From: Sesamum alatum
Lineage: Eukaryota; Streptophyta; Magnoliopsida; Lamiales; Pedaliaceae
Reading direction: 5' to 3'
NCBI GenBank assembly: GCA_034509735.1
Contig: JACGWO010000012.1
Location: forward strand, 3,782,001 to 3,846,000
Length of the DNA stretch: 64,000 nt
Made by a program: the position numbers and the translations under genes. Positions 23,101 to 33,571 of this stretch are shown piece by piece; the stretch's first letter is position 1, and each line of letters opens with the position of its first letter. The notes under the pieces are model-generated. The model worked only from the letters and a program-made list of their open reading frames with translations. It searched no databases and had not been told where the DNA came from.

Positions 23101-25625
23101 TCACTTGATGATTCACTTGCCTCCACTTCTATTCCTGAACATGTGAAAAAGATGACAAATGTGGGGTTTAATCCTAGTAATACTAGCCCGACTTATGAAA
23201 AGTCAGATGGACCTAGACGAAAGAAGAGAGCTAGGGTCATCAAGGATTTTGGAACTGACTTTGTCACTTACAATATCGAGAATGAGCCGGTAACCTTCAA
23301 AGATGCTATGGTTTGTTTGTTTTTTTTTTTTTTTTTTTTTGAAGTCAAACATTGGAAGGAAGTTGTCAAAAGTGAGATGGACTCCATTGTCTCTAACGGG
23401 ACATGGGTGCTAGTCGATCTCCCTCCGAGGTGTACTACAACTGGGTGTAAGTGGATCTTTAAGAAGAAACTGAAACCTGATGGGACCATTGATAACTTTA
23501 AGGCTAGATTGGTGGCTAAAGGTTTTAGTCAAAAGGAGGGAATAGACTATTTTGATACCTATTCTCCAGTAGCTCAATTGACTATAATCCAGGTGCTTAT
23601 AGAAATAGCTTCAGTGTATAATCTTTCGGTTCACCAGATGGATGTGAAACAACCTTCTTGTATGGTGAACTCGAGGAAGAGATATACATGGACCAGGCTG
23701 AGGGATTTGTAGCTCATGATATCGAGCACAAAGTTTGTAAACTTGTTAAGTCTCTCTATGGACTTAAACAAGCCCCAAATAGTGGCATGAAAAGTTTGAT
23801 AAAACTGTTCTTGAGTTTGGCTTCACCGTAAATGAAAATGACAAATGCATATTGATATGGTATTAACCATAGGTGGCACGATCTTCACAATGTAGGCTTG
23901 AAATGGATAAAGAGGTCCATGACCTGAGGAATGCAAATAGCCAACCAACGTTATATGAACGTGACTTGCTACTTAGAACACTCAACCAACCACGAGCATG
24001 AGTAAACCAATCACACAACGACACACTTGGGTCGAGCACAAATTAGGGGCTTTGTGAATATGAATCACCAACCTAATATGCTAGATTGACAAAGCAAGGT
24101 TTCACTAAAGCTAAAAATGATATAAACTCTCCAAAATATGAGAACTCTCTCAATATTTCTTAAACTTAGGTAAATTCTTAGTTCTTCTTGTTTACATGAC
24201 TCATATATGCCTTTTATAGGCCAAAACACTTCCAAATTGACCACACGTATCCCCAAGTGACTCCTTGGTGGATGTACCTTCAATAATTAGTCAAAAAAAT
24301 GACTAAAAACTATGCATTCTTGGTCAAAAATGAGTAGAACTTTTGTACTTCCATGTGAATCCGAAAATTGGTGCATTGTATGTGATAAATGCACTTTGAA
24401 TGTAATTAAGAAGTCTTCTTTGACCACATGGCTGCACTTGGACGAAATTTGACCTCTTATTATGGGCTTCCTTGGGCTTGAATTATTGAAATTAAGCACT
24501 CATGTTGGGCCTCCAATGTGACTGATCCCATTAGCAAATATTAAATTGGACTGGGTTTGAATTGCTTCTTGCATTCTCTTCAACCTTCCTCTTGTCATTG
24601 GCCCACTTCCAATGGTTAAGTCTTGATGCAATTGATCTTGAATTTCTTTAGCTCGTTGGATTCCCTTAGTGTTCTCATCACATATACTGTTAGGTTAAAG
24701 GAGATAAAATTATCATTTAATGCCTGTATGTAGATGACATTCTTTTAATAGGGTCTTGTTTAGATATAATAACCGAAATCAAGTCATTTTTAAGAATAAG
24801 TTTGAAATGAAGGATATGGGTGATGCTAATGTGATTCTTGGCATCAAGTTGATTCATTCAACTGATGGGATAACTTTTTCTCAATCTCACTATCTTGAGA
24901 AGATAATTGATGAATTTGACTATCAGAACAGTAAAATTGCAAAGACGCCCTATGATCCTTCTGTAGTTCTAGTCAAAATAAAAGTGGTGTTCCGGTGGTA
25001 CAACTAAGGTATTCCCAAATCATTGGGAGTTTGCAGTATCTGGCAAATGGCACGAGACCAGATATTTTATTTTCTATCTTGAAGTTGTCTAGATACACTA
25101 GTTGCACGGACAGAACCCATTGGGGAGCTATTTGGATAGGGTACTAAGGTACCTTAAGGGCACAGTATCACTAGCCGTTCATTATAGCAAATTCTCTGTT
25201 GTTCTATAGGGTTACAGTGATGCTAGTTGGATAGCCAAAAACTCGGTACTAATGGGTGTTCAGGATATGTATTTACCTTAGGTGGTGGCGCAGTCTCCTG
25301 GAAGTCTATAAAATAGACTTTGATAACCCGGTCTAATTTTGAAGCCGAGTTATGTGTGTTAGATATGCTGGTACTGAGGCAGAATGGGTGTATGGGTTGT
25401 TACTTCAACTTCCCATTGTAAGCCAACCTCTGCCACCTATTGTTTTATATTGTGATAGTCAGACCACAATACCAAAGGTTCGGAGTCGTAAATACAACCA
25501 AAAGACAAAAAGACACATCCCAGTTAGACTCAAGTCTATAAGGGGAATTAGTGTCGGACAGAGTTATAGGCATTCACTTTGTGGGAACAAAGGACAATGT
25601 GGTTGATCCTTTGACGAAAGGATAA
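23101..25625 (+). pseudogene. Copia reverse transcriptase and RNase H, split by a solo LTR
   Basis: RT begins in frame 23098-23712: KHWKEVVKSEMDSI, NGTWVLVDLP, CKWIFKKK, FKARLVAKGFSQ and YSPVAQLT follow one another as in copia RT. After a shift near 23650 come [13 protein letters not shown] and NDKC, where a solo LTR interrupts. After 24685 the catalytic CLYVDDILLIG is at about 24722-24753, then MKDMGDANVILGIK. RNase H is seen as GYSDASW near 25212 and continues to about 25625. A run of some 22 T residues at 23318-23340 sits inside the RT N-terminus. Confidence 0.85.
23853..24680 (-). mobile_element. Solo LTR (828 bp), family B, in copia RT
   Basis: On the plus strand it begins TGATATGG and ends TCTCATCA, so TG...CA ends are present in both directions (TGAT/ATCA). 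It is flanked by CATAT at 23848-23852 and 24681-24685. Excision rejoins the RT reading between NDKC and the strand before YVDD. A TATA-box-like CTATAAAAGG lies on the minus strand near 24214-24223, suggesting minus orientation. It has no resemblance to the family A solo LTRs. Confidence 0.82.
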
Positions 25626-26058
25626 GATCTATCACAAGTACAAAACTCCAGATTGGGGATTGGACTGAAAACCCATCAGTGATATATCAGTCTATTTAAC
25701 TCTGAATGACGTCAAGTCTTTTAGACGAGATGCTAGCAGTGCATCCCTGGAGATGCTCAACTAAGTGAATGTTGTTGTTTGGCCACAACTGAGGATTTGG
25801 GTTATTCTTAAAAGCATTCATGAACAGGATCAGGACACATAGCCTAAACGTGCCAACCCTAAAGATCAACACAAAGTCGGTGGCTTGTTGTTACTGACAG
25901 ATGTTGTCACAACCACGGGCTCAAATTCAAGGCTTAGTTCCATTAGACCCGGTGATAGTTGATGTTAGATAACTTAGGCAGTGGTTCAAACCGGAAGGTA
26001 CCATTGATGAAAGTAAGACACAGAAGCTTGAGTTCAAATTTATGAATTTGTTGGGGAT
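25626..26058 (+). other. Copia 3' untranslated region and polypurine tract
   Basis: No gene. The segment ends with TTTGTTGGGGAT at 26047-26058, directly before the LTR start TGTTG, the usual copia plus-strand priming sequence. Confidence 0.7.
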
Positions 26059-27250
26059 TGTTGTAATTGACATTTTTTTATGTTAATTTGTATCAACAAA
26101 TTATTCTAAAATATGGGTTCAATTACATGTGAATCCATAGATTAGATGTTGAGATATTGAGAAAAGGTGCCTTGTCTCATATAGGAATATGATGGTAAAA
26201 TGTGGAGCTTTTGATATAAGTATATAAGATGTATGTGTGGGTGAGTGTATTACACTCACATTCCTTTCATCCCATATTAGAAGTTTAAAGATAAATTAAC
26301 TCCTTATATTAAGTTCAAAATTCAAGCTATGTTTGAAGTGTTATGGAGACTAGAGTGAACATGAGAGAGAGTTATGGAGACTAGAGTGAATATGGGGTTG
26401 CCCCACACACGCGCCGCCACCGCCCGCTCATTCGGCCACGACCACGGGTGTTAGGATGAATGTCTCAATCTCAGTATATATCTTTTTGCAACAAAAATAT
26501 TTGAATTTTATTTGGAATAAAACAGAATAAATTGTTCAATCAAAACCATTGTTAAATTCAGGTTTTTAAACCTGAAACTGCCGATTTTTCAAACAAGAAT
26601 CTGCCCGTTTTTTACTTGGTTTTAATGCATTTTTAACTCAATTTTAATTCCAGATTTAATCAGTTTCATGGCCTCTTAATGCCAGGTTTATTTCAGGTTA
26701 ATGCTGCAATAAGTGTAGCTTAATTGCTACTGAAATGAAGCCTATAAAAGGCTGTGATTTGCTCACTTCAAACACACACCAACAAACAGAGAATCCTTCC
26801 CTCATTTTGCTCTCTCTCTCTCTCTCTCTCGGATTTCTCTCTAGAAATCTGAAGGTTTCGCCTCCTAAATCCGTGTTTAGTCTCAATTTCTAAACGGCTT
26901 TTCAGTGTTGTTCAAGGTGTTTTACGGTGCTAGTGCAATACCGTTAGAATAGGAACCGTCTTATTTTGGAAGAAGTTGCGTAGTACTCGTATGCATATTC
27001 AGAACGGGACGTATAATTTCTTCAAAATTTAATCTGTGATTCGGTTTAGTGACATAATTGGACCAAAAACTGTTACGATATGATTTTTGTTGTAAGTCTT
27101 CCTTTATTTTACCGTAAAATAGCATATCTAACTGTTTATCGTTTTGGTTCCAACATGCTTGTTGTGTTTTTTATTTCAAAAACTGTCGTTTAAAATTTGA
27201 TTGATATGTCAAACCGTTTACTACGATTGTACGTGACACTTTTTCCAACA
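26059..27250 (+). repeat. 3' LTR of the copia element
   Basis: Starts TGTTGTAATTGACA and ends CCAACA, followed by the TTTCA duplication. It aligns with 18022-19195. It has a longer TC run (26812-26830) than the left copy. Confidence 0.92.
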
Positions 27251-27255
27251 TTTCA

Positions 27256-27772
27256 ATTGTCAATAATAGGTAATACAATGAATAATCTAATATCTTGATA
27301 TTAATTAATTAAAATAACTTTAATAGGAAAAATATTAAATATCAAATAATTTTATTTGAGAATTATATACCCGAGCAACACACGTGTTAATAACTAATTT
27401 TATTTGACTACGATACACTGTAGTGATTTATAATGTGGAGATTATTTTTATTTTATTTTTTTTGTGGCGCGGGAATTTAAAATTTCTAGGTTAGACCCTT
27501 CAGTCTTGATTGCAATACTAGAATTTTAAAAGTTGAAATTATTTCTCAAAAATTTAAAAAGATTGAAATAAAGAATTTAAAAATATATATTATTTAAAAC
27601 AATTGCAAGCACCCCATTTAATTTTGAAATTGGGCAGCTCATGCTGTCGCATGATGGGCCCAATCTACGTGACAAAGACTTCTTGCACTCCTTTCATTTT
27701 ATTTACTGAAAATAAAATGAAAAATTTGTTCATAGTATCAACACTACAAAATTGTGTAAACTCGTTATAGGA
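27256..27772. other. AT-rich intergenic DNA
   Basis: No gene. ACCCGAGCAACACACGTGTTAATAACTAAT at 27370-27399 looks like a decayed Helitron 3' end (short palindrome followed by a CTRRT-like end), but the partner end was not found. Confidence 0.4.
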
Positions 27773-28298
27773 AAGAATAAATTACGACCAATTTTATGAG
27801 ATTTTACATAATTATAAATATTTATCGTTGAAAAATTATCAATATTTCCTCATTTTAACAATCGTCTAACAATATCCCAATCAGTTAGACTCTGTTTTGT
27901 TTCCATCTATTTTTTGTGGTGAACTGACCAAAATACCTTTATGGACTATGAATTATAATTTTACTTATTTTTTAATTTTTTTTGAATATTTTTATGGGCT
28001 AAGTAGATCATTTTTTTTATAATAATTTTTTTTGAATATTTTTATGGGCTAAGTAGATCATTTTTTTATATAATTTTTCAATTTTTCGCATTGATCTCGT
28101 CCGATATTTTTATATATTTATAGTGTTTCTTTGAAGAAAAGTACAATAACGGCAAAGTTGACAATTTCAAACCTTTATCCAACTTTTAAAAATTACAAAA
28201 TTTCATCAAACATCATGAGAATATTTATAATTTTTTAAACAATAAGGGAATATTCATAATTATGTCAAACTTTAAGGAAACTTGTTGTAATTAATCCT
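27773..28298. mobile_element. Decayed MULE-type MITE, same family as 33126-33555
   Basis: Its left end (GAATAAATTACG) and right end (reverse complement GGATTAATTACA) are imperfect inverted repeats. It shares inner stretches with 33126-33555, such as CTGACCAAAATRCC. Flanks TATAGGAAA and TATTAAAAA are only a weak 9-bp match. Inside, a unit of about 46 bp containing TTTTTATGGGCTAAGTAGAT occurs twice in tandem (about 27983-28066). Confidence 0.55.
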
Positions 28299-28643
28299 AT
28301 TAAAAATCATCTCGGGAGCTAATAGATGAACCATAATAGTGCAAAATTCAAATGAACAAAACTAAGCCACCATTTTAGCCCACCATATGAGAAGCTTGTA
28401 TAGCCTATAAACCCGAACATCTCTTCTCTCTAGCAAGACGTCGTGCAGCGAGACACCAGTCATATCGTGCGTCGCATCAGCAATGGAAGTTTGTAAAATT
28501 TGGCTTCATAAATGAACCCCAAAAACTCAAAGCGAAGGCAAAAAAGAAACTCTTTCTTCCCAAGAACAAGCACACATGATGTTACACATGAACCATAATC
28601 CCAAATTTACATACTAAGAACATCACGTTCTGATGCAATCTCA

Positions 28644-29900
28644 CTATGCAGAAGTTGCACCTGCATCGAATGATTGCTTCCTCACCAACAAGCAAGTGAT
28701 CTTCGATGGCTGAGAACGTGCAATGTCGACTACACACATCACAAAATCGGGCCGGTGGAGGGCTAACGCCAGCCGATCTTTCCCCACATCCAATGCAGTA
28801 GCGTCAAGCAGGACGTGCCAAGAGTTTCTATGAGCCTCCGATATCCAGTGCATTGATGAACGAGCACCATTCGTGCAAGCAGAGTAGGCGAAAAGTCCCT
28901 TAGGACTATGCTTGCATTTCCTCCTGAAGTATTGGCTGAGTTGTGAGCCTTTGATCCTCAAATCCAGCCATGTTTCTGGTGCTATGATCACCTTGGATTC
29001 CTTGTATGATGCAAACTCCTTTATTACATCATACTCTTCTCCAAGAATTGTCATGTAATAGTTCCCCCTGAAGAAAGGGTATGATTCTGCAACCATCATC
29101 ATGGCCTCTTTCACGTTCGCGGTGAATACGACCAAATAGTCGTCTTCCGTCAGGCCGCAGTTCAACAGGGCTCGATTCCTCCCCTGGATTTCCGGGATCG
29201 ACATGAAGTTGCCCTGGAATGATGTTTTCTTGGCGAGTATGTCAAGTAGTTTGGAGGGCTCTAGTTGGATTGATCTGCTCATGTCAGAGGAGGGCGAAAA
29301 GGACGACTCCCGGACGATTTGGGGGGATTTTTTCTTGTCGTCCGACATGGAATCGGAGGAGTCTTGGGTGATGCAGAGGCTGTATAAGTTGAACTTGTCG
29401 CTCTCTTCTTCAACTAAGCCGTTGCAGTACTCCGGATACTTGGCGAAAACGTACTGCTGCACATACTGCATTTCGGCCGGTGTGATGGGGCCGGACCATC
29501 TTAGGTCGAGCCCACACAGTGTCGATATCGCTTCTGCTACTAAGTGTGCAGGAATCACCGTGTGCGCTTTCTGTTCTTATTTCCAATAATTCAAAACAAC
29601 GAATACATACTTCGATCATAAAAAGGAACTTTGAAAATACGAGAAAAACTTAACAAGAACAAACCAAATAAGCAAAAGTTCTTTTCAAACACTCCCAACT
29701 TTCATTACTACAACTAAAATTACAACTTTTTTCCATCAAATAAGCAAAAGTTTCTGCGTCCTAAGTTAGGGAAAATCCTAGCCCAGACCAAATATGAGAC
29801 ATGTGTAAACGAGTGTCTGTAGAAATAAGGTGGTGAGAAAACTTGCCTTAATCACCATGCTGCTTGGTCTGCTGCTGTTCTGGTTAGGTGAGTTAGGCAT
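28644..29900 (-). CDS. Molybdenum-cofactor-sulfurase-like, PLP-transferase-fold protein
   Basis: Proposed CDS: exon 1 29900-29847, exon 2 29570-28644; 326 codons plus stop. Exon 2 is closed upstream by an in-frame TAA, so it must be spliced. The AG acceptor is AAGAACAG and the best donor is AAG/GCAAGT, a consensus GC donor that keeps frame and gives KKAHTVIPAHLVAEAI. The ATG at 29900 is the first in the exon frame, but an earlier exon is possible. Motifs include RWSGPITPAEMQYV, YPFFRGNYYM, WLDLRIKGSQLSQYFRRKC, MHWISEAHRNSWHVLLDATA and ALHRPDFV, matching plant proteins annotated as MoCo-sulfurase-like. Those share the NifS-type PLP-transferase fold. The position of the PLP lysine (FYKIFG in sulfurases) reads DIARSQ, so catalysis is doubtful. 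No MOSC domain is present. Whether the family normally extends further at the C-terminus I cannot say. Confidence 0.7.
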
Positions 29901-30189
29901 AGACGACAACGATGATTCTTGTCCTTCACACTCTATCGAAGTCTAATAGCACCACAAACGGTTTCATTCGTTCAGTAACATAAAAAAGTTTGAAGAACTC
30001 ATAAAGAAGATGAATGAACTCATGAACACATCTCATCATACCTTGGAATCTTCATTCAGACATGCTTGTTCTTCATGGTTCTGTAACATGATGCCTTATT
30101 CACAGGAACAAACCACAAGAGTAAGGAGAAAAACAAAGGCAGAGATGATCAGAAGCAATCAGATCATCTATGACTATATGTACAAGTTT

Positions 30190-30227
<38 letters not shown>

Positions 30228-30545
30228 GGAGAAAACGCCGACATGGGCAACATCAAATGACCCACAACATAGGATCATCAACCTATGGTTTGTGTTTAAT
30301 AATATGTCTAATTGAAAAGTTTAATGTCACTAAGCTGTTGGCACGTCAAACTATTATGCCCGTCGACCGCTGATTAATTTATGAATAATTGCAAGAATTG
30401 ATGTTATCAAATTGTCCTAATAATAAACATGGTGCTAATTAGATCACATAAACAAGTAGTTTTTTTTTTACAGCTTGAAGGTTGAAAAACCTTTCTGGAT
30501 TTGGGGTTGGTAAGTCAGAAGAGATGTCATTGATCACAGACAAGG
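29901..30545. other. Upstream region of the MoCo-sulfurase-like gene
   Basis: This should hold the promoter and any 5' non-coding exon of the minus-strand gene. An AAT microsatellite lies at 30191-30227. The short open frame across it is low-complexity. No clear core promoter could be picked. Confidence 0.4.
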
Positions 30546-30554
30546 TTATTTTAA

Positions 30555-30923
30555 GGGATAACTGCATTTACACCTGATCTATAATTTATTTATACAAATT
30601 ACCCTTATTTCTTTGCGTAATTACAAAATCCATCCCCCTCGACAGCCAAAAGGCTGGGTACATAGTTTGTGTAATGTTGTTGATGTTTTTGGGGGATGTA
30701 TGTTTAATTTTTCAAAAAACAAGGGAAAGTGTAATTTTCCAAGTTGGGGTGGCATGTGTAGATGAAGTTGACGTTTCTAATGGGTGTATGTGTAACTTTT
30801 TAAAAATAGGGATGATTTATGTAATAAAATTAATATTTTCAATAGGTGTATATGTAATTTTTTAAAAGACAAAGATAATTTATATAAATAGACCATATAT
30901 GAAAAGGTGTAAATGTTCATCAC
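30555..30923. mobile_element. MULE-type MITE (369 bp)
   Basis: Left end GGGATAACTGCATTTACACC pairs with the right end (reverse complement GTGATGAACATTTACACC). The target duplication is TTATTTTAA, 9 bp, at 30546-30554 and 30924-30932. A related duplicated segment has the same site unoccupied at 32701-32709, which supports insertion. No coding capacity. Confidence 0.82.
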
Positions 30924-31390
30924 TTATTTTAATCCGTACTTGACTTAGATTGTGACTTATGGCATGGAGCCAAGGAATTGTTTGGCTGCTTATATGGAGC
31001 AATTCTGTAATTTATTTATTTATTTATTTTGCTAAGGTTTTATTAATCCTAAGATTATGGGTGTTAACTTTTTTTCTTTTTATATATTAGGAAGGGTTAA
31101 TATTATCATTAAATTGTAATATATTGATGTGTGGACTACATATTAAGTCTACAAAATGATCAGGATACCCTTGGATATCATGAAAGTAATAACACCCCAA
31201 GGATCCATATATTTTCTATCCAAGTCAGTTAGACCTAAACTTGACCCACTCATATCATTAATCTTGGTGATTATCTAATCATCTTTGGATCGATGAATTT
31301 TAGTTGATTGTATAATTCGATCATTCCTACAAATACACCGTCACCAAATATTCTTATTATCGTATTTTTCAATCATTCAAGTTATTCTCG
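30924..31390 (+). repeat. Direct repeat segment, copy 1
   Basis: It aligns with 32701-33571 (minus the MITE there): shared TTATTTTAATCC, ATCATTAAATTGTAATATATTGATGTG and ATTCAAGTTATYCTCG. It lacks the 33126-33555 MITE at 31375-31383. It is strongly diverged, so old. It contains CTACAAATACACCG where the other copy has a TATA-like CTATAAATACG. Confidence 0.8.
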
Positions 31391-32700
31391 TTAGGGATAA
31401 CAATCAGGCCAGGGCAATTGAGGCCCCGGTGCAGTTGGGGCTAGTTTGATACACTTCTTAGCGGGTCCGAGTCCAACAATTTGGAGCCCAGTTGGGTTCG
31501 AGGCGGGTTTTGAGCTTTATTCCAGACTTGCCTCGAACCCGTCCTGTTTTTTTTATAAAGATATATATATATATATATATATTATTTATATACCTATATA
31601 TAATACGAGTTAGTAGGAAATTATGGTATTAAAGGTAAATCTTTAAACAATTTTGCATATATCCAACTCTATATAAGAAAAAAAATGAAAAGTTAGTTGA
31701 CTGCATATTTGTATTATATAATTTATTTTAGAAAAAAAAAACAATGTTATAGTATCTATATTTAAAATGATATTACTTATTGAAAGAATAAAAAATTCAT
31801 TGAAAGTATTATTTGTATTATAATTCATTTAGATCAACACTATGTTAAAATACTTAAATTTAAAACGTTATTACTTAATAATAAATAAAAAAATTAGATA
31901 AATATATTGTTTGTATTATAATTCATTATATATTGAAAACTGTGTTAAAGTACCTAAATTTAAAATAATATTACTTATTGAAAATAAATGAAAAAAAAAA
32001 AATTACTTCAATGTATCTTTGTACATACAATTCATTTTTGATTAAAAAAAAAAACTATGTTAAAGTACCTATGTTTAAATGCTATTACTTGTTGAAAATA
32101 TAAAAAATTATTTCAATGTATACTTTGTCTTATACAATTCATTTTAAATCGAAAACTATGTTAAAGTATTTAAATCTGAAATGATATTACTTATGAAAAA
32201 ATAAAAAAATTACTTGAATGTATTCTTTGTGTTATATTATTCATTTTAGATCGTAAGATGATATCACTTAGTGAGAAAATTAAAGAATTAGATGAATGTA
32301 TTTTTTGTATTATTTAATTCATTGTATATTAAAACTAGGTTGAAGTATCTAAATCGAATTGATATTACTTATTAAAAAAACTAAAATATTAAATGAATGT
32401 ATTTTTTTATATTATTTAATTCTTTTTAGATCGAAAACTATGTTAAATTATATATCTACATATAGAATGATATTACTTATTGAAAAAATAAAAAATTAAT
32501 TGAATGTATTCTTTGTATTATTTTATTATTTAATTTAACTTTTTAATATGTAAATACCTATATCAAATTTATTAATATTATTTTTTATTATATAATTTGC
32601 AAAACTTATATAAGATATAAAATTAAAAATCAAGCCAAAAATTAATTTTTCAATATTTCATCTTTACCTAATTAACTTCACGCGGGGCGGGATTTATCCC
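31391..32700. mobile_element. TIR element with internal tandem array
   Basis: It lies exactly between the two direct repeat segments. Its left end AGGGATAACAATC and right end (reverse complement AGGGATAAATCCC) are inverted. GC-rich subterminal parts (GGGCCCC-type near 31430-31540 and CGCGGGGCGGG near 32680) resemble non-autonomous hAT elements. No target duplication was found, so the element type is uncertain. An AT microsatellite lies at about 31560-31582. Confidence 0.5.
31640..32535 (+). repeat. Tandem array, ~100-bp unit, about 8 copies
   Basis: Units contain AACTATGTTAAAGTACCTAAATTTAAAATG, ATATTACTTATTG and GAATGTATTCTTTGTATTAT-like parts. The ATGTTA or equivalent landmark falls near 31744, 31841, 31942, 32056, 32157, 32252 (deleted form), 32337 and 32438, so spacing is about 85-114 bp. 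Units differ by many substitutions, so the array is old. Confidence 0.85.
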
Positions 32701-33571
32701 TTATTTTAATCCATACTCGTGGGATGTAGTCTAGGAATTGTTGGATTGCTCATGTATATGGAGCAACTCCGTAATTTTTTTTAATTTAATAAGGTTATAT
32801 TAATCCATGGGTGTTAATTTTTGTTTATATAAGGAAGCAATAATAATATCATTAAATTGTAATATATTGATGTGGGGACTATATATTAAATCTACCAAAT
32901 AATTAGAATATTGTTAGATATCATGCAAATAATAACACTCCAAGAATCCGCGCATATTTTATCCGAGTCAGTTCGATTTAAACTTGACTCATTGCTATCA
33001 TTAATCACGGTACTTGTCTAATCCTCTTTGGATTGATGGATTACAGTTGGTCGTATAATTCGACCATTCCTATAAATACGTCGGCCCAAAATGTTCATTT
33101 TGCCCCATTTCTTATCATTCAAGTTAGGGTGAATTACAATGATCTCCCCTGAGGTTTCGCATAATTATGGATATCCTCTCGTTATTTTAAAAATTATAAA
33201 TACCCCCCTGAGGTTTGTTACCATCTAACAAATAACTCATTTCCACCCATTTTTATGGGTGTACTGACCAAAATGCCCTTATGCAAACTGAATTATTTAT
33301 TAAAATATTGTAAAATTTTTTGGACAAAAATGCACAGAAAGAGGTTCGTTACATTTTTTACACAGATGAACAATAATGTAATTTGTCTCGTTTGAGTTTT
33401 CTATAATTTTTTTAAAAAAAAATCAAAGACAAAATGGATCATTTCAAGCCCTTAGTTAAAAATTACAAACCTCAAGAGGGTATTTGTAATTTTTAAAACA
33501 ACAAGGAGCCATCTGTAATTATACCAAACCGTAGAGGAAGTCATTATAATTCACCATTCAAGTTATCCTCG
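32701..33571 (+). repeat. Direct repeat segment, copy 2 (with MITE inserted)
   Basis: It matches 30924-31390, interrupted by the MITE 33126-33555 plus its 9-bp duplication. It carries TTATTTTAA once at 32701-32709, the unoccupied form of the site used by the MITE at 30555. Confidence 0.8.
33126..33555. mobile_element. MULE-type MITE (430 bp)
   Basis: Left end AGGGTGAATTACAATGA pairs with the right end (reverse complement GGTGAATTATAATGA). The target duplication is ATTCAAGTT at 33117-33125 and 33556-33564. The matching direct repeat has ATTCAAGTT only once, at 31375-31383, which is a true empty site. Relatives in the window are 27773-28298 and 55768-56006. Confidence 0.9.

Larger units (their letters stand above)
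18022..27250 (+). mobile_element. Full-length Ty1/copia retrotransposon with two nested solo LTRs
   Basis: Two LTRs (18022-19195 and 26059-27250) flank gag, protease, integrase, RT and RNase H in copia order. The target duplication is TTTCA at 18017-18021 and 27251-27255. The internal region is broken by stops (the first in gag near 19394) and by solo LTRs at 19539-21430 and 23853-24680, plus a T-run near 23318-23340. It is therefore non-autonomous and older than its inserts. A polypurine-like GTTGGGGAT precedes the 3' LTR. I do not see a clear initiator-Met primer site after the 5' LTR. Confidence 0.92.

Noticed and set aside
31640..32535. CRISPR-like array
   Set aside because: Repeats are ~100 bp, degenerate, without uniform short repeats and unique spacers, in a plant nuclear TIR element.
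30924..33571. LTR pair of a TRIM element
   Set aside because: The segments lack TG...CA ends, a primer site and a 5-bp duplication; kept only as direct repeats.
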